DNA of 52,920 bases from UBA3910 sp964626065 (GCA_964626065.1 CAZVDE010000008.1:1-52920), one strand, 5' to 3'; positions 22,972 to 31,947 are shown, counted from the first letter of the stretch. Numbers and translations: made by a program. Notes: generated by a model from the letters alone, not told the origin.

Positions 22972-24378
22972 ATGGAGATAGTCATTGTGGGTGCCGGCAA
23001 ATTAGGCTACAAACTTGCTGAGACCCTGGTCAATGATGACAACAACATCCGCATTGTGGATGTTAATGACAAAGCTCTGCAGAAGGTGGTGAACCGTCTC
23101 GATGTTCTTACCGTGAGCGGCAACGGGGCGCAGCTGCAAGTGCTGGAGGGGCTTGATTTAAAAAAACGGGATCTGCTTGTGGCGGTCACGAGTGAAGATG
23201 AAACCAACGTCACAATTTGCTTAATGGCTAAAGAGTTGGGCTGTTCAAGGGTGGTTGCCCGCGTCCGCAATCCGGAATATGCCAATCAAATCGAATTTTT
23301 CAAGCAGCGTCTGGGCATCGATTTTATTACCAACCCTGAGCAGGATACGGCGGTGGACATTGCCCGTTATGTTTTGCGGGGCTACGCCGCTCACATGGAG
23401 TCCTTCGCCGACGGTAGAGTGGGCCTTTTTGATGTACCCATGCAGTCGCTGCCGGCTCTGGCCGGGAAAAGCCTAGCGGAAATTGATGTTTTTCAAGAGA
23501 TCTTGATCTCTGCCATCTCCCGGGGCGGGCAGGTGGTGGTGCCTTCCGGGCAGACAGTTTTGCAGCCGGAAGACATTCTGTATTTGATTGGCAGACGGGA
23601 AACGGTAACCGCCTTTACAAGAGATCTGCCCGCGCTGGGCGAGCGCCACACAACGCGCCGCGTTATGATCTTAGGCGGTGGCAGAGCAGGGTTTTACTTG
23701 GCCCAGCGCCTGGCCGCCTCTGCGTTGGATGTGAAGATTATCGAGCGGGACGGCAGCCGCTGTGATTACTTGGCGGAGAGCCTGCGCAACACATTGGTGA
23801 TCTGCGGTGATTGCACCGAATTAGACTTACTCCAAGACGAGGGTTTGAGTGAGATGGATGCTCTGATCTCTTTGACGGGCAATGATGAAGAAAATTTAAT
23901 GCTTGCTCTATTAGGCAAACAGCAGGGTGTACCCAAAGTCGTGGCTAAAGTAAGCAGATCCAATTTTGTGCCCATCATAGAACAGCTCGGCATTGATCGG
24001 GCAGTAAACCCGGTACTGATTTCGGCGGGTGAAATTGTGCGCTTCATTCAGGGGGGCCAGATCGCCTCTCTTTCCCTTTTGTTCGGCGGCCAGGCGGAAG
24101 TAATGGAGATTATTGTGCCTGAAAGTGCACCTATTATCGGCAAAAGGCTTTCGCAGGCCAAGATCCCCCCCGGCATGATCATCGGTGCCATCGTCCGTTC
24201 GGGCGAGGTATTCATCCCCGATGGCGGTTCGGTGATGGCAGAAGGTGATCGGGTGATTGTTTTCTGCCTGCAAAGCGAACTAACAGCTCTGCAGCGCCTG
24301 TTTTTCCCGCAGAAAGGGGGAATATGGCGTGAATTTTGGTCTGGCGGCAAGATTTTTAGGAAACCTTTTACTCGTTGA
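22972..24378 (+). CDS. trkA: Trk potassium uptake regulatory subunit TrkA
   Basis: Peripheral NAD(H)-binding subunit that gates TrkH. Two RCK units in tandem: the first Rossmann motif VIVGAGKLGYKLA at the N-terminus with acidic ribose-binding VDVND, the second MILGGGRAGFYLA near residue 228, each with a following RCK_C domain (the second ends near VIVFCLQSEL). ATG 22972 gives the canonical MEIVIVGAG start; GTG 22963 is possible. About 468 residues, full length. The gene runs 50 bases into trkH. The c-di-AMP riboswitch lies divergently upstream but on the opposite strand, so it does not control trkA directly. Confidence 0.95.
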   Translation: MEIVIVGAGKLGYKLAETLVNDDNNIRIVDVNDKALQKVVNRLDVLTVSGNGAQLQVLEGLDLKKRDLLVAVTSEDETNVTICLMAKELGCSRVVARVRNPEYANQIEFFKQRLGIDFITNPEQDTAVDIARYVLRGYAAHMESFADGRVGLFDVPMQSLPALAGKSLAEIDVFQEILISAISRGGQVVVPSGQTVLQPEDILYLIGRRETVTAFTRDLPALGERHTTRRVMILGGGRAGFYLAQRLAASALDVKIIERDGSRCDYLAESLRNTLVICGDCTELDLLQDEGLSEMDALISLTGNDEENLMLALLGKQQGVPKVVAKVSRSNFVPIIEQLGIDRAVNPVLISAGEIVRFIQGGQIASLSLLFGGQAEVMEIIVPESAPIIGKRLSQAKIPPGMIIGAIVRSGEVFIPDGGSVMAEGDRVIVFCLQSELTALQRLFFPQKGGIWREFWSGGKIFRKPFTR

Positions 24379-25777
24379 GGCTGCTCTGCTCACAATACCC
24401 TTAGGAATTTCCTTTCATTTTGGCGAGCAGCGGGCAGTGCTGGCTTTTCTGCTGGCCATGGGCCTTTTGGGTGTGGTTGGTTTTGCACTTTCCAATATTC
24501 GGGCCGCCTCTCGGCGTATAAAAACGCGGGAGGCACTAGTGATTGTCACGCTCGGTTGGCTGGCGGCCTCTTTTTTCGGTGCTCTGCCCTTTGTGTTTTC
24601 CGGCAGCGTACCCAGTTTCATTGATGCGTTTTTTGAGACGGTGTCCGGGCTGACGACAACGGGCGCAACCGTGCTCGAGGACGTGGAAACGCTGCCCATG
24701 GGCATTTTATTCTGGCGGTCCTTTACCCATTGGCTGGGCGGAATGGGGATTTTAGTGTTTGCCCTAGCCATTCTGCCTACCTTGGGCGTAGGGGGGTTTC
24801 AGATTTTTAAGGCGGAAAGCCCCGGCCCGGTACCGGATAAACTGACACCCCGCATCGCCACTACTAGCAAGGTCTTGTATACTGTTTATTTGGCCATTAC
24901 TTTACTGCAAATTTCAGTTTTTTATGCCGCGGGACTTTCACCCTTTGAAAGCAGCGTCTTTGCCTTCGGCACAGTGGGTACAGGCGGGCTGTCCATTTAT
25001 AATGACAGCTTGGCCCGGCACAGTTCTAACGGGGTTTTAATCAACGCCATTGCCGTGGGAATGCTCATTTCAGGTGTTAATTTTTCCCTTTACTACGATC
25101 TGTGGAAAAGGCGCTGGCGGCGCGTTGTAAGCAATTCGGAATTGCGCCTGTATGTGACAATCGTGGTTATTGCGGTGCTGGCTATTGCGGCTAATCTATA
25201 TGGAAGGGTTTACAGTAATCCGGCAGAGACTCTAAAACACGCCCTGTTTCAAGTTAGTTCGATCATAACTACCACAGGTTATTCAACCGCGGACTTTGAC
25301 TTGTGGCCTTCTTTCAGCAAGGGTGTTCTGTTCCTTCTTATGTTCGTAGGCGGCTGTGCGGGCTCAACTGCAGGCTCAATTAAGGTGATTAGGCTTTTAG
25401 TCGCGGGCAAGGCGGTGAAAAGAGAAATTGCCAAGACCCTTCATCCCCAGGCGGCGGCACCTATCACGATTAACGGGCGGATCGTTTCCCCGGAGGTGAT
25501 CACGGGGGTGGGCAGTTTCTATTTCTTGTATCTTTCTACTTTTGCGGTCGCTTCTCTTTTGATTTCTCTTACCGGGGCGGATCTGCTCAGTTCCATGAGC
25601 GCGGTTGCGGCCACTTTGGGCAATATCGGGCCCGGTTTTGGTCTAGTGGGGCCTAGCCGGACTTTTGCTAACTTTGGGCCCTCCGCCAAGCTTTTGTTTT
25701 CCCTGCTCATGCTATTGGGGCGCCTGGAGCTTTTTACTTTGCTGGTGCTGGTTACTCCGAGTTTTTGGCGGGAATAA
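24329..25777 (+). CDS. trkH: Trk-type potassium transporter TrkH
   Basis: Membrane pore subunit of 482 residues with four membrane-pore-membrane repeats. The selectivity-filter glycines are visible in VSGLTTTGATV, FGTVGTGGLS, ITTTGYST and TLGNIGPGFG. GTG 24329 is eight bases after AAGGGGG, so the start lies inside the last 50 bases of trkA in another frame. Together with TrkA it forms a complete K+ uptake system. A terminator hairpin follows but has its T-run on the other strand. Confidence 0.95.
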   Translation: MNFGLAARFLGNLLLVEAALLTIPLGISFHFGEQRAVLAFLLAMGLLGVVGFALSNIRAASRRIKTREALVIVTLGWLAASFFGALPFVFSGSVPSFIDAFFETVSGLTTTGATVLEDVETLPMGILFWRSFTHWLGGMGILVFALAILPTLGVGGFQIFKAESPGPVPDKLTPRIATTSKVLYTVYLAITLLQISVFYAAGLSPFESSVFAFGTVGTGGLSIYNDSLARHSSNGVLINAIAVGMLISGVNFSLYYDLWKRRWRRVVSNSELRLYVTIVVIAVLAIAANLYGRVYSNPAETLKHALFQVSSIITTTGYSTADFDLWPSFSKGVLFLLMFVGGCAGSTAGSIKVIRLLVAGKAVKREIAKTLHPQAAAPITINGRIVSPEVITGVGSFYFLYLSTFAVASLLISLTGADLLSSMSAVAATLGNIGPGFGLVGPSRTFANFGPSAKLLFSLLMLLGRLELFTLLVLVTPSFWRE

Positions 25778-25803
25778 AAAAATACCGCCGCAAAGGCGGC
25801 GGC
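25777..25803 (-). terminator. terminator of the Met/His-rich secreted peptide gene
   Basis: ACCGCCGC (25784-25791) and GCGGCGGC (25796-25803) form an 8-bp stem with an AAAG loop. On the minus strand TATTTTTTT follows. Confidence 0.85.
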
Positions 25804-25816
25804 ATACCGAACACTA

Positions 25817-26149
25817 TTAGGGAAGCTGCCTTGTTTCCATGTGGTGCGAAGGTGCATTTCCGTTTTCCGGCCGGCAGTACCTGCCGTGATGCCGGCGCAT
25901 ATGCCCCCTGCCCATCATAAGGCCCCACAGGCCACTGGAAGAATCGGTTTCGCCGTCAGCCGCCGGCGGCTCATAATCTTCCTCCAGGGCTTGAATTTCT
26001 TCCCATACTTCGGGATGCTGCTGCAGGATCTCCAAAACACGGGCCCGCAGCGGAAGTACCGGCTGTGCCGGTTCGGCGGCCAAGGCCAGGGCGGCTGCAG
26101 CCGCCAATATAATCAGTCCCAGAATTAGGACGGTTTTTAGTCGTTTCAT
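25817..26149 (-). CDS. small secreted Met/His-rich protein, unknown
   Basis: 110 residues starting MKRLKTVLILGLI with a clear signal peptide (cleavage near ALALAAEP). The mature part has a short helical acidic segment (LQQHPEVWEEIQALEEDY) and a C-terminal tail rich in Met, His, Arg and Gly (MMGRGHMRRHHGRYC and SHHMET). Such tails suggest metal binding, perhaps Cu, Ni or Fe, but no family is recognised. AAGGAGG precedes ATG 26149 and the gene has its own extended -10 promoter and terminator, so it is a well-formed single-gene unit. Confidence 0.68.
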   Translation of the reverse strand: MKRLKTVLILGLIILAAAAALALAAEPAQPVLPLRARVLEILQQHPEVWEEIQALEEDYEPPAADGETDSSSGLWGLMMGRGHMRRHHGRYCRPENGNAPSHHMETRQLP

Positions 26150-26172
26150 CACGAATCCTCCTTTCTGGACTA

Positions 26173-26181
26173 AGTATACCA
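26173..26181 (-). promoter_or_regulatory. extended -10 promoter of the Met/His-rich gene
   Basis: Reading minus, TGGTATACT (26181-26173), followed after a short leader by AAGGAGG. The -35 region is poor. Confidence 0.5.
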
Positions 26182-26229
26182 GGGGAAAGAGAAGAAAACT
26201 AGAAGATTTTTCAGGAAAAACACCAACTG

Positions 26230-26251
26230 CCCCATCCCTGACCGGATGGGG
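26230..26251 (+). other. hairpin just upstream of the PBP ribosome binding site
   Basis: CCCCATCC (26230-26237) and GGATGGGG (26244-26251) form an 8-bp stem with a six-base loop. No T-run follows, so it is not a terminator. It could protect the mRNA end or affect translation. Confidence 0.4.
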
Positions 26252-26268
26252 TGAAAGAAGGGGAGAGA

Positions 26269-28245
26269 ATGAATAAGAAAATCATTGCGGGCGCGGTACT
26301 CCTTATAGTTTTGGCGGGTGTTGCGGCAGCAGTTGTGTGGGGGTTTTGGCGGGTTGATCCGGCTGTCCCCGCCCGGGGTTTTCTGGACCGGGTGGCCCGG
26401 GGCGACTTTGCCCATTTGGAGGATTACTTCAGCCCGGAGGATCAGGCATCAGCCCGGGAATTGGGCGAGGCGTTTCAGCGGTTTGCAGATGCGTTTGCCC
26501 TATCCTCCGTTACGGTCAACGAATTTGAGCAGGCGGCCATAAGCCGTACCGAAGCGGTCTTCAATTTTACATTGTTTTATGAAAGCGATATATTCGAGTC
26601 TTTAGAAACGACATCGAGGCTTACTGTAAAACGCTCTAATATCTTTTCTGACTGGCTTTTGGGATGGGCCTTCGATCTTCCTTTAGAGGGTTACGGCACG
26701 AATGTGAATTACAGCAGGCAGCGTCTCGACCCTAGGCGAGGTCCCATTGTGGACGGGGCCGGCCGCACTTTGGCAGGGGAGGGAAGTTTGGTGGCAGTGG
26801 GCGTGCAGCCCGATCGGATCAAGGATCCGGAGCCCCTTTTAACCTCCCTGGAGGAGCAGCTCGGCCTAAATCCGGAGTATGTACGCGGGCAGTATCAGGC
26901 ACCGGGGGTGCAGAGCCATTGGTTTGTCCCGTTGGCGACGCTTACGGAAGAGGAGTACCGGCGCCTTGATCCCGTTTTAAGGCCCATACCCGGGATCTTT
27001 TTCAGGCGCGTGGAATCTAGGGCTTATCCCCTAGAATCGTACGCTGCTCACATTACGGGTTATTTGGGTCAAGTGAGTCCGGAAATGATCCGGGCCTATC
27101 CCGAATTGGATTACATCAGCGGCGAAGTTGTGGGCCGAGCGGGTTTAGAAAATAGTCAGGACGCGGCGCTGCGCGGCCTGCCCGGATATCGTTTTTACGT
27201 GGAGCCTGAGGATGGGTTTAAAATCTTAGTTGCGGAAAAACCGGTCGTATTGGGCGAAAGTATCGAATTAACGCTTGATGCCCGTATGCAGGAGATCGCC
27301 TGCCAGATCATGGGTGATCGGTCGGGAGCGCTGGTTGTTTTGGATGCGCAAAGCGGCGCGGTCTTGGCGCTGGCCTCAACCCCCAGCTACGATCCGAACG
27401 AATTTTCCAGGGGAATCAGTTCGGCCCGCTGGCGTGATCTAGAGTCCGATCCCCGCAGGCCCCTGTTTAGCCGGGCGCTGCAGGGTCTTTATCCGCCGGG
27501 TTCTACATTTAAAGTCTTGACTGTGGCGGCAGCACTGGATTTGGGTCTTTATGAACCGGAAAGTGTTTTTATCGATCCGGGCGAACTTACTGTGCACGGC
27601 AATATCATTCGGAATTTTCAACGGCAAAATTTCGGCGAACATGATTTGCACACAGCTGTAGTGGAGTCAATAAATACCACTGTGGCTCAGGTGGGGTTGA
27701 GTCTGGGCGCGGCTGATTTTGAAGATTATTTTATCCGCAGTGGTTTACATGAGGCCATCGATCTCGGCCTGCCTACCGTGGCGGGGCAGGTGGGGACACC
27801 CGGGTCGGGGAGCGTGGCTTTGGCCTGGTCAGCCATTGGTCAGCATGAAGTGCTGCTGACACCTCTGCATATGGCGCGATTTTTCGCGATCTTCGCTAAT
27901 GAAGGCAAGCTGCCGGCCGTCCATCTGATCAAGACGGGAGCGGAGCGCCTTGCGCCTCAAGTTTTCCAAGCAGAAACGGTGGAGCAGATCAACGCCATGC
28001 TGCGCGATGTGGTCAGGCAGGGTACGGGCAGCGAGGCCGCGGGATGCGGTTTGGAGATCTATGCTAAGACGGGAACAGCGGAAATTACGGGCGGCAAGGA
28101 GCATGCCTGGTTCGCAGGCCATGTAGAAATGCCCCCGGGCCGAAAACTCGCTTTTGCTGTGCTGATAGAGGAGGGAGGTGTGGGGGGTAGGGCGGCGGCC
28201 CCCCTAATCCGCGATTATTTCCTCCGCCTGCAGCAGGCCGAATAA
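26269..28245 (+). CDS. class B penicillin-binding protein with MecA-like N-terminal domain
   Basis: Peptidoglycan D,D-transpeptidase anchored by one N-terminal helix (about residues 4-24). An NTF2-like MecA_N domain (about 30-140) is followed by a PBP dimer domain (RRGPIVDGAGRTLA, AAHITGYLGQV) and the transpeptidase domain. The active-site triad is complete: PPGSTFK (SxxK), ESINTT (SxN) and AKTGTAE (KTG). About 658 residues, comparable to Bacillus PBP3 (PbpC). ATG 26269 follows AAGGGGAG. A CCCCATCC/GGATGGGG hairpin (26230-26251) lies just before that site. Its 3' end overlaps the converging hydrolase gene by 42 bases. The domain plan alone does not imply resistance. Confidence 0.93.
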   Translation: MNKKIIAGAVLLIVLAGVAAAVVWGFWRVDPAVPARGFLDRVARGDFAHLEDYFSPEDQASARELGEAFQRFADAFALSSVTVNEFEQAAISRTEAVFNFTLFYESDIFESLETTSRLTVKRSNIFSDWLLGWAFDLPLEGYGTNVNYSRQRLDPRRGPIVDGAGRTLAGEGSLVAVGVQPDRIKDPEPLLTSLEEQLGLNPEYVRGQYQAPGVQSHWFVPLATLTEEEYRRLDPVLRPIPGIFFRRVESRAYPLESYAAHITGYLGQVSPEMIRAYPELDYISGEVVGRAGLENSQDAALRGLPGYRFYVEPEDGFKILVAEKPVVLGESIELTLDARMQEIACQIMGDRSGALVVLDAQSGAVLALASTPSYDPNEFSRGISSARWRDLESDPRRPLFSRALQGLYPPGSTFKVLTVAAALDLGLYEPESVFIDPGELTVHGNIIRNFQRQNFGEHDLHTAVVESINTTVAQVGLSLGAADFEDYFIRSGLHEAIDLGLPTVAGQVGTPGSGSVALAWSAIGQHEVLLTPLHMARFFAIFANEGKLPAVHLIKTGAERLAPQVFQAETVEQINAMLRDVVRQGTGSEAAGCGLEIYAKTGTAEITGGKEHAWFAGHVEMPPGRKLAFAVLIEEGGVGGRAAAPLIRDYFLRLQQAE

Positions 28246-29229
28246 GAACGAGCGTATTGCCTGCCAGCTTTCGCCTAATTCGTAAATGCTGTAGTGGTCG
28301 CCCCGCAGTCGGTGGATTGAAGCGGCACCGCCCCAGTGGGCGAGCAGTTGTTCGGAGCGGCCGGGCAGAATCACGCGATCTTCTGTGCCCACCAGGGCAA
28401 GGGCGGGCATAGTTGCCTGCCCCGCAAATTCGAGCACGTCAAATTTATTGCGCAAAATGGGGCCGGTGGCGGCTAGAGGCAGCAAGTCTTGGGCCACGCC
28501 GCCCCCTATTTTATCGTAGGGTGAGAAAAGAACGACACCTCGCAGAGGCCGCTGCGCGGCCAGATAGGTTGCGACCCCGCAGCCCAGGCTGCCTCCGAGT
28601 GCAAAGACGGCGCCGGGTTTGCCGTAACCCATTGCCAGCAGTCCATCATAAAGGGCGGCCGCGTCTTTAAACAATCCTTGCTCGCTCGGTGTGCCGCTGC
28701 TTAGGCCGTAGCCTCGGTAATTAAAAAAGGCCCAACTGAATTCGGGAATCTGCCTGCTCAGTTTAAGATAGCGCGATGCTTCGCCGCCTTGGCCGGGAAA
28801 GGCGATGATTAAAGGCGCCTGCCTAAGCACGCCGGGCACAAGCCAGCCGTGCAGAGTGGTACCGTTAGACCCGGGTAAGTATAATTCTTGCGCGGTGCTA
28901 AACTCCGCAGCAACTCGGGCCAGCCGATCCTCACCAAGTGTGCGGGGCCGGAACAAAAGGCGGTCTTCGTACACAAAAAGCAGTACATTCAGGGCAACCC
29001 AAGCCAATAACAGCGACAGTAGTAAGCCCAGGATTAGGCGGCGCCTTCTTTTCTGTGCGGGAAGGAGTAGAAAACCGAACACTAACAGCAGCAGGCCCGC
29101 GACCGATGCCTTGAGTGCCAATGGGCCCAGGCCGGCGGATAGGGCGCTGAGTCCGCGGCAGCTGTAGGCCAGCAATAAAGCAAGGAATCCCAAACATAGA
29201 ATGGGCCAAGCCACAATTTGTCTCGTCAT
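28204..29229 (-). CDS. membrane-anchored alpha/beta hydrolase
   Basis: 341 residues. Three hydrophobic segments (about 7-24, 35-57, 64-87) precede a serine-hydrolase-type domain with nucleophile elbow GGSLGCG, an oxyanion-like FPGQGGE turn, FNYRGYGLSSG, an acid in VGTEDRVI and His in RGDHYSI. It is like BEM46/YqkD-type hydrolases, which have an N-terminal membrane part and an outward- or inward-facing catalytic domain. Substrate unknown. It converges on the PBP gene with a 42-base overlap of coding ends. Confidence 0.8.
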   Translation of the reverse strand: MTRQIVAWPILCLGFLALLLAYSCRGLSALSAGLGPLALKASVAGLLLLVFGFLLLPAQKRRRRLILGLLLSLLLAWVALNVLLFVYEDRLLFRPRTLGEDRLARVAAEFSTAQELYLPGSNGTTLHGWLVPGVLRQAPLIIAFPGQGGEASRYLKLSRQIPEFSWAFFNYRGYGLSSGTPSEQGLFKDAAALYDGLLAMGYGKPGAVFALGGSLGCGVATYLAAQRPLRGVVLFSPYDKIGGGVAQDLLPLAATGPILRNKFDVLEFAGQATMPALALVGTEDRVILPGRSEQLLAHWGGAASIHRLRGDHYSIYELGESWQAIRSFLFGLLQAEEIIAD

Positions 29230-29337
29230 ACGGTGTACTCCTTTATCTCAGAATATTCCGCCTTTTTGGGAATTACTGCAGGAAAGCAAAAATATGTAGC
29301 GAAGTGATCAATCATCCGGGGCAAAGGTGGTAGAGCC

Positions 29338-30210
29338 ATGTTTATAAAACGCGTTACCCGCGGGCAGTTGCTAATCCTGCTCGTGGTGCTAGCAGTAAAT
29401 GTCTGTGCCGTTTCGGCCCAGATGCGGGTTCATTTTCTCGATGTGGGCCAGGCGGAATCAATTCTTCTGCAAACAGATGAATATACCCTTTTAATTGACG
29501 CCGGCGACAGGGATCGTAATGATGTGGTGCCGCAGCTGAAGGCTATGGGTGTAGAAAAACTTGATTTATTGATACTTACCCATCCCCACGCCGATCATAT
29601 GGGACAAGCGGTTGCTGTTTTAGAATCCTTTGAGGTGGCGGAGGTCTGGTTTTCGGGCTCAGAACACAATACGATCCTTTATGAGCGGCTCTTGGATGCG
29701 ATATTGGCTTCGCCCGCCGCCTACAATGAACCCCGTCGGGGGCAGGTGTACCCTTTGGGAGATTTGACCCTGCATGTTCTTAATCCGTTACAGGTTCGCA
29801 CAGGCGGCAAGGCGGATTTGCACGATGAATGCCTTGTTATCCGAGCGGTCTATAAAGATGTGGCTTTTTTATTCACGGGCGATGTGGAAAGAAAAACGGA
29901 AAACAAACTGCTCCACAGCGGCCTTGCACTGCAGGCACACATTTTGAATCTCGGCCATCATGGTTCGCGCACATCGTCGTCTCTAGCATTTTTGGAAACG
30001 GTGGCACCCCAAGCCGCAATTTATTCCGCCGGGCGCCGTAATGTTTATGGCCATCCGCATCAGGAGGTACTTGACAGGCTTAAAATTTTGGGGATACCCG
30101 CCTTCGGTACTCGCCGTCACGGCACCATTACGGTCATAACGGATGGGACAGATTTCGAAATTATTTCAAGTGTAGGGAGTGATCGGGAATTAGCAAAAAG
30201 TCTGCAGTGA
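29338..30210 (+). CDS. secreted ComEC-like metallo-beta-lactamase-fold hydrolase
   Basis: 290 residues with a signal peptide (to about CAVSAQ) and one MBL domain. It has HFLDVGQAESILLQ, the metal motif THPHADHMG, later ligands in FTGDVE and NLGHHGSRTSS, and the C-terminal YGHPHQEVLDRL that marks the C-terminal domain of ComEC/Rec2. ComEC's membrane part is absent, so this is a stand-alone exported version, possibly a nuclease or phosphodiesterase. It overlaps the DUF3006 gene by GTGA, a pairing common for this subgroup. Confidence 0.85.
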   Translation: MFIKRVTRGQLLILLVVLAVNVCAVSAQMRVHFLDVGQAESILLQTDEYTLLIDAGDRDRNDVVPQLKAMGVEKLDLLILTHPHADHMGQAVAVLESFEVAEVWFSGSEHNTILYERLLDAILASPAAYNEPRRGQVYPLGDLTLHVLNPLQVRTGGKADLHDECLVIRAVYKDVAFLFTGDVERKTENKLLHSGLALQAHILNLGHHGSRTSSSLAFLETVAPQAAIYSAGRRNVYGHPHQEVLDRLKILGIPAFGTRRHGTITVITDGTDFEIISSVGSDRELAKSLQ

Positions 30211-30449
30211 TTGATCGCATTGTAGATAATACTACCGCGGTTTTACTGCTCGGTGTGGAACAGGTACAATTTCTCTGCCCTGTCAACAGCCTTCCCAAGG
30301 GCAGCGGAGAAGGTGTGTGGCTGCAGGTGAAAATTAAAGATGGGCGCCTGATCTGGGCAGAGTTGGACTTGGAGAAAACGAGTGAGATGCAGAATAGAAT
30401 TAAGGCTAAATTGGAGCTGCTGCGCCAACGCATGCGCAGGCAGCCTTGA
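30207..30449 (+). CDS. DUF3006-family small protein
   Basis: 80 residues starting GTG ATT GAT at 30207: IDRIVDNTTAVLLLG..QVQFLCPVNSLPKGSGEGVWLQV matches the short beta-barrel DUF3006 pattern (IDR.E...AVL......v....LP...eG....v), followed by a charged helix. Usually found directly after ComEC-like MBL genes, as here. Function unknown; it may bind or modulate the hydrolase, though it lacks a signal peptide while its partner has one. Confidence 0.75.
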   Translation: MIDRIVDNTTAVLLLGVEQVQFLCPVNSLPKGSGEGVWLQVKIKDGRLIWAELDLEKTSEMQNRIKAKLELLRQRMRRQP

Positions 30450-30457
30450 ACGGTATT

Positions 30458-31057
30458 TTAGTGCGGCCTTTTTTCCAGCATGAGCCAGCGGCCCAAAAGA
30501 TCCCGCCTGGTGCCGCAGATTACAAATCCCGCCGCTTCATACAAACGGCGCCCCGCGTGATTGTCCGGCCGCACATTTAGTACGATTGTCTCTTTTTGTA
30601 GGCGCTGCAGTGCTCCGCGCAGCAGCGCGGTACCTAGGCCCTCGGATTGAAAAGCGGGGTTGACGGCGATGGAAACAATGCGTGCCCCACCCCGTTTGGG
30701 GCTCGTTCGGCGCGCCGAAAAGATCATAAGTAGTTGATTGCCCGTTAAAAGCAGGGCTTCCCTTGGGCCGATGCGGAACAAAAGTCTAAAGGCGGTGGCA
30801 ATCGCCGGACCTAAGGCCCGGTTCGGTGTCCGCCCGGTTGAATAAAGGCAGTAGCCCAAAAGCTGCCCCCGGTCGTTTTTGGCCACGATTGCTTGTCCGC
30901 CCCAGAGGAATACTAAATTGAACGTTAGCTCCAGCAAACCTGAAAGCCGCTCCGGCTTTTTTTTGCGGAAAAAAAAGCGGGTACTGTGGGGAAAAGCCTC
31001 AGCGTAGATTGCCGCGATTGCGCGAGAATCATGGATTGAGCCCTGTTCCGTACGCAT
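30458..31057 (-). CDS. GNAT-family N-acetyltransferase
   Basis: 199 residues. The acetyl-CoA site is IVSIAVNPAFQSEGLGTALL, and NVRPDNHAGRRLYEAAGFVICG is the usual C-terminal GNAT segment. A hydrophobic and basic stretch in the middle (LGPAIATAFRLLFRIGPREA) is longer than in RimI-like enzymes. The acceptor is unknown. The gene lies 11 bases after the polysaccharide deacetylase gene on the same strand, probably co-transcribed. Confidence 0.85.
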   Translation of the reverse strand: MRTEQGSIHDSRAIAAIYAEAFPHSTRFFFRKKKPERLSGLLELTFNLVFLWGGQAIVAKNDRGQLLGYCLYSTGRTPNRALGPAIATAFRLLFRIGPREALLLTGNQLLMIFSARRTSPKRGGARIVSIAVNPAFQSEGLGTALLRGALQRLQKETIVLNVRPDNHAGRRLYEAAGFVICGTRRDLLGRWLMLEKRPH

Positions 31058-31068
31058 CTGTCTCCTCC

Positions 31069-31947
31069 TTATTCCGGGCGGTCTATATCGGGCGCTTTCT
31101 CCGGCGAAGCATCGTGCAGCAGTTCAGCTAGGGGTACAATCTCCAGCCCTTTGGCCCTGATTGCCTCGATGGCCCCCGGAAGCGCCAAGACTGTAGCCCG
31201 CCGATCGCCCCCTTCGTTTTTCAGCAGCGCCCCGCTATCGTGGAATAAGATGATGTCCCCGCCCCTGACTTTGGCACTGATCAAACGCACAATGTAATCG
31301 GCCGTTACCCCAAACCGCCAATCTCGGGTGGAAATGGACCACAAAACAATCTCTTGGCCCATCAAGGTGGACAGGCGCCTGGAACGGCCGTCATACATCC
31401 CCCTGGGCGGCCGCAGAAAGGTAGGGTACACCCCGGTCGTCTCCGTGATCGCCGCGGTGGCCTCTACAATTTCCTGGTGCAGATCAAAAGTGGATAGGGT
31501 AGGCAGGTTTCTGTGGTTTTGGGTATGGTTGCCAATGGCATGGCCTTCCTCAGCCACCTTGCGGGCCACATGGGGGTATTTTTCGGCGTGGCTGCCCACC
31601 ATAAAAAACGTTGCAGGCACATCATATTCTTTCAGGATTTCTAAAATGGGCAGGGTGAATTCTTCGCTGGGCCCGTCATCGAAGGTAATGGCCACTTTAT
31701 TGTGCTCACGGCTGCCGATGCGGTAGATATCGGGTTGATAGCCAAAACCGGAATAAACGTAGACGAAAAAGATGGCAAACAGGGTGACGACGCCCAAAGC
31801 GGTTGAAAATATGGCCAGCAGTATCCGGGGCATACGGCCGCGCAGTTTCTTAACCAACTTACTGCCCAACCGATAATATAGGAAGGACATTAAAACTATA
31901 AATGCCAAAAATGCACCAACACGCAAGATGACCTCGGGATTGATCAA
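31069..31947 (-). CDS. membrane-anchored polysaccharide deacetylase (NodB homology)
   Basis: Predicted peptidoglycan or polysaccharide N-deacetylase. Two N-terminal helices (about residues 6-24 and 38-62) anchor an external NodB domain with MT1 AITFDDGP, MT2 HxxxH in IGNHTQNH, MT3 LRPPRGMYD, a DWRFG stretch and MT5-like ILFHDSG. Asp, His, His metal ligands are intact. I take TTG 31947 as start because GGGAGG lies eight bases upstream; the 32028 frame lacks a site. 292 residues. Confidence 0.86.
   Translation of the reverse strand: MINPEVILRVGAFLAFIVLMSFLYYRLGSKLVKKLRGRMPRILLAIFSTALGVVTLFAIFFVYVYSGFGYQPDIYRIGSREHNKVAITFDDGPSEEFTLPILEILKEYDVPATFFMVGSHAEKYPHVARKVAEEGHAIGNHTQNHRNLPTLSTFDLHQEIVEATAAITETTGVYPTFLRPPRGMYDGRSRRLSTLMGQEIVLWSISTRDWRFGVTADYIVRLISAKVRGGDIILFHDSGALLKNEGGDRRATVLALPGAIEAIRAKGLEIVPLAELLHDASPEKAPDIDRPE

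Noticed and set aside
26269..28245. mecA-like beta-lactam resistance gene
   Set aside because: The MecA_N domain plan is shared with ordinary class B PBPs such as Bacillus PBP3; nothing shows low-affinity changes.
28204..28245. Convergent overlap of PBP and hydrolase genes as an error
   Set aside because: Both C-termini look normal and the overlap is short; lysA and msrA overlap likewise at 12542-12556.
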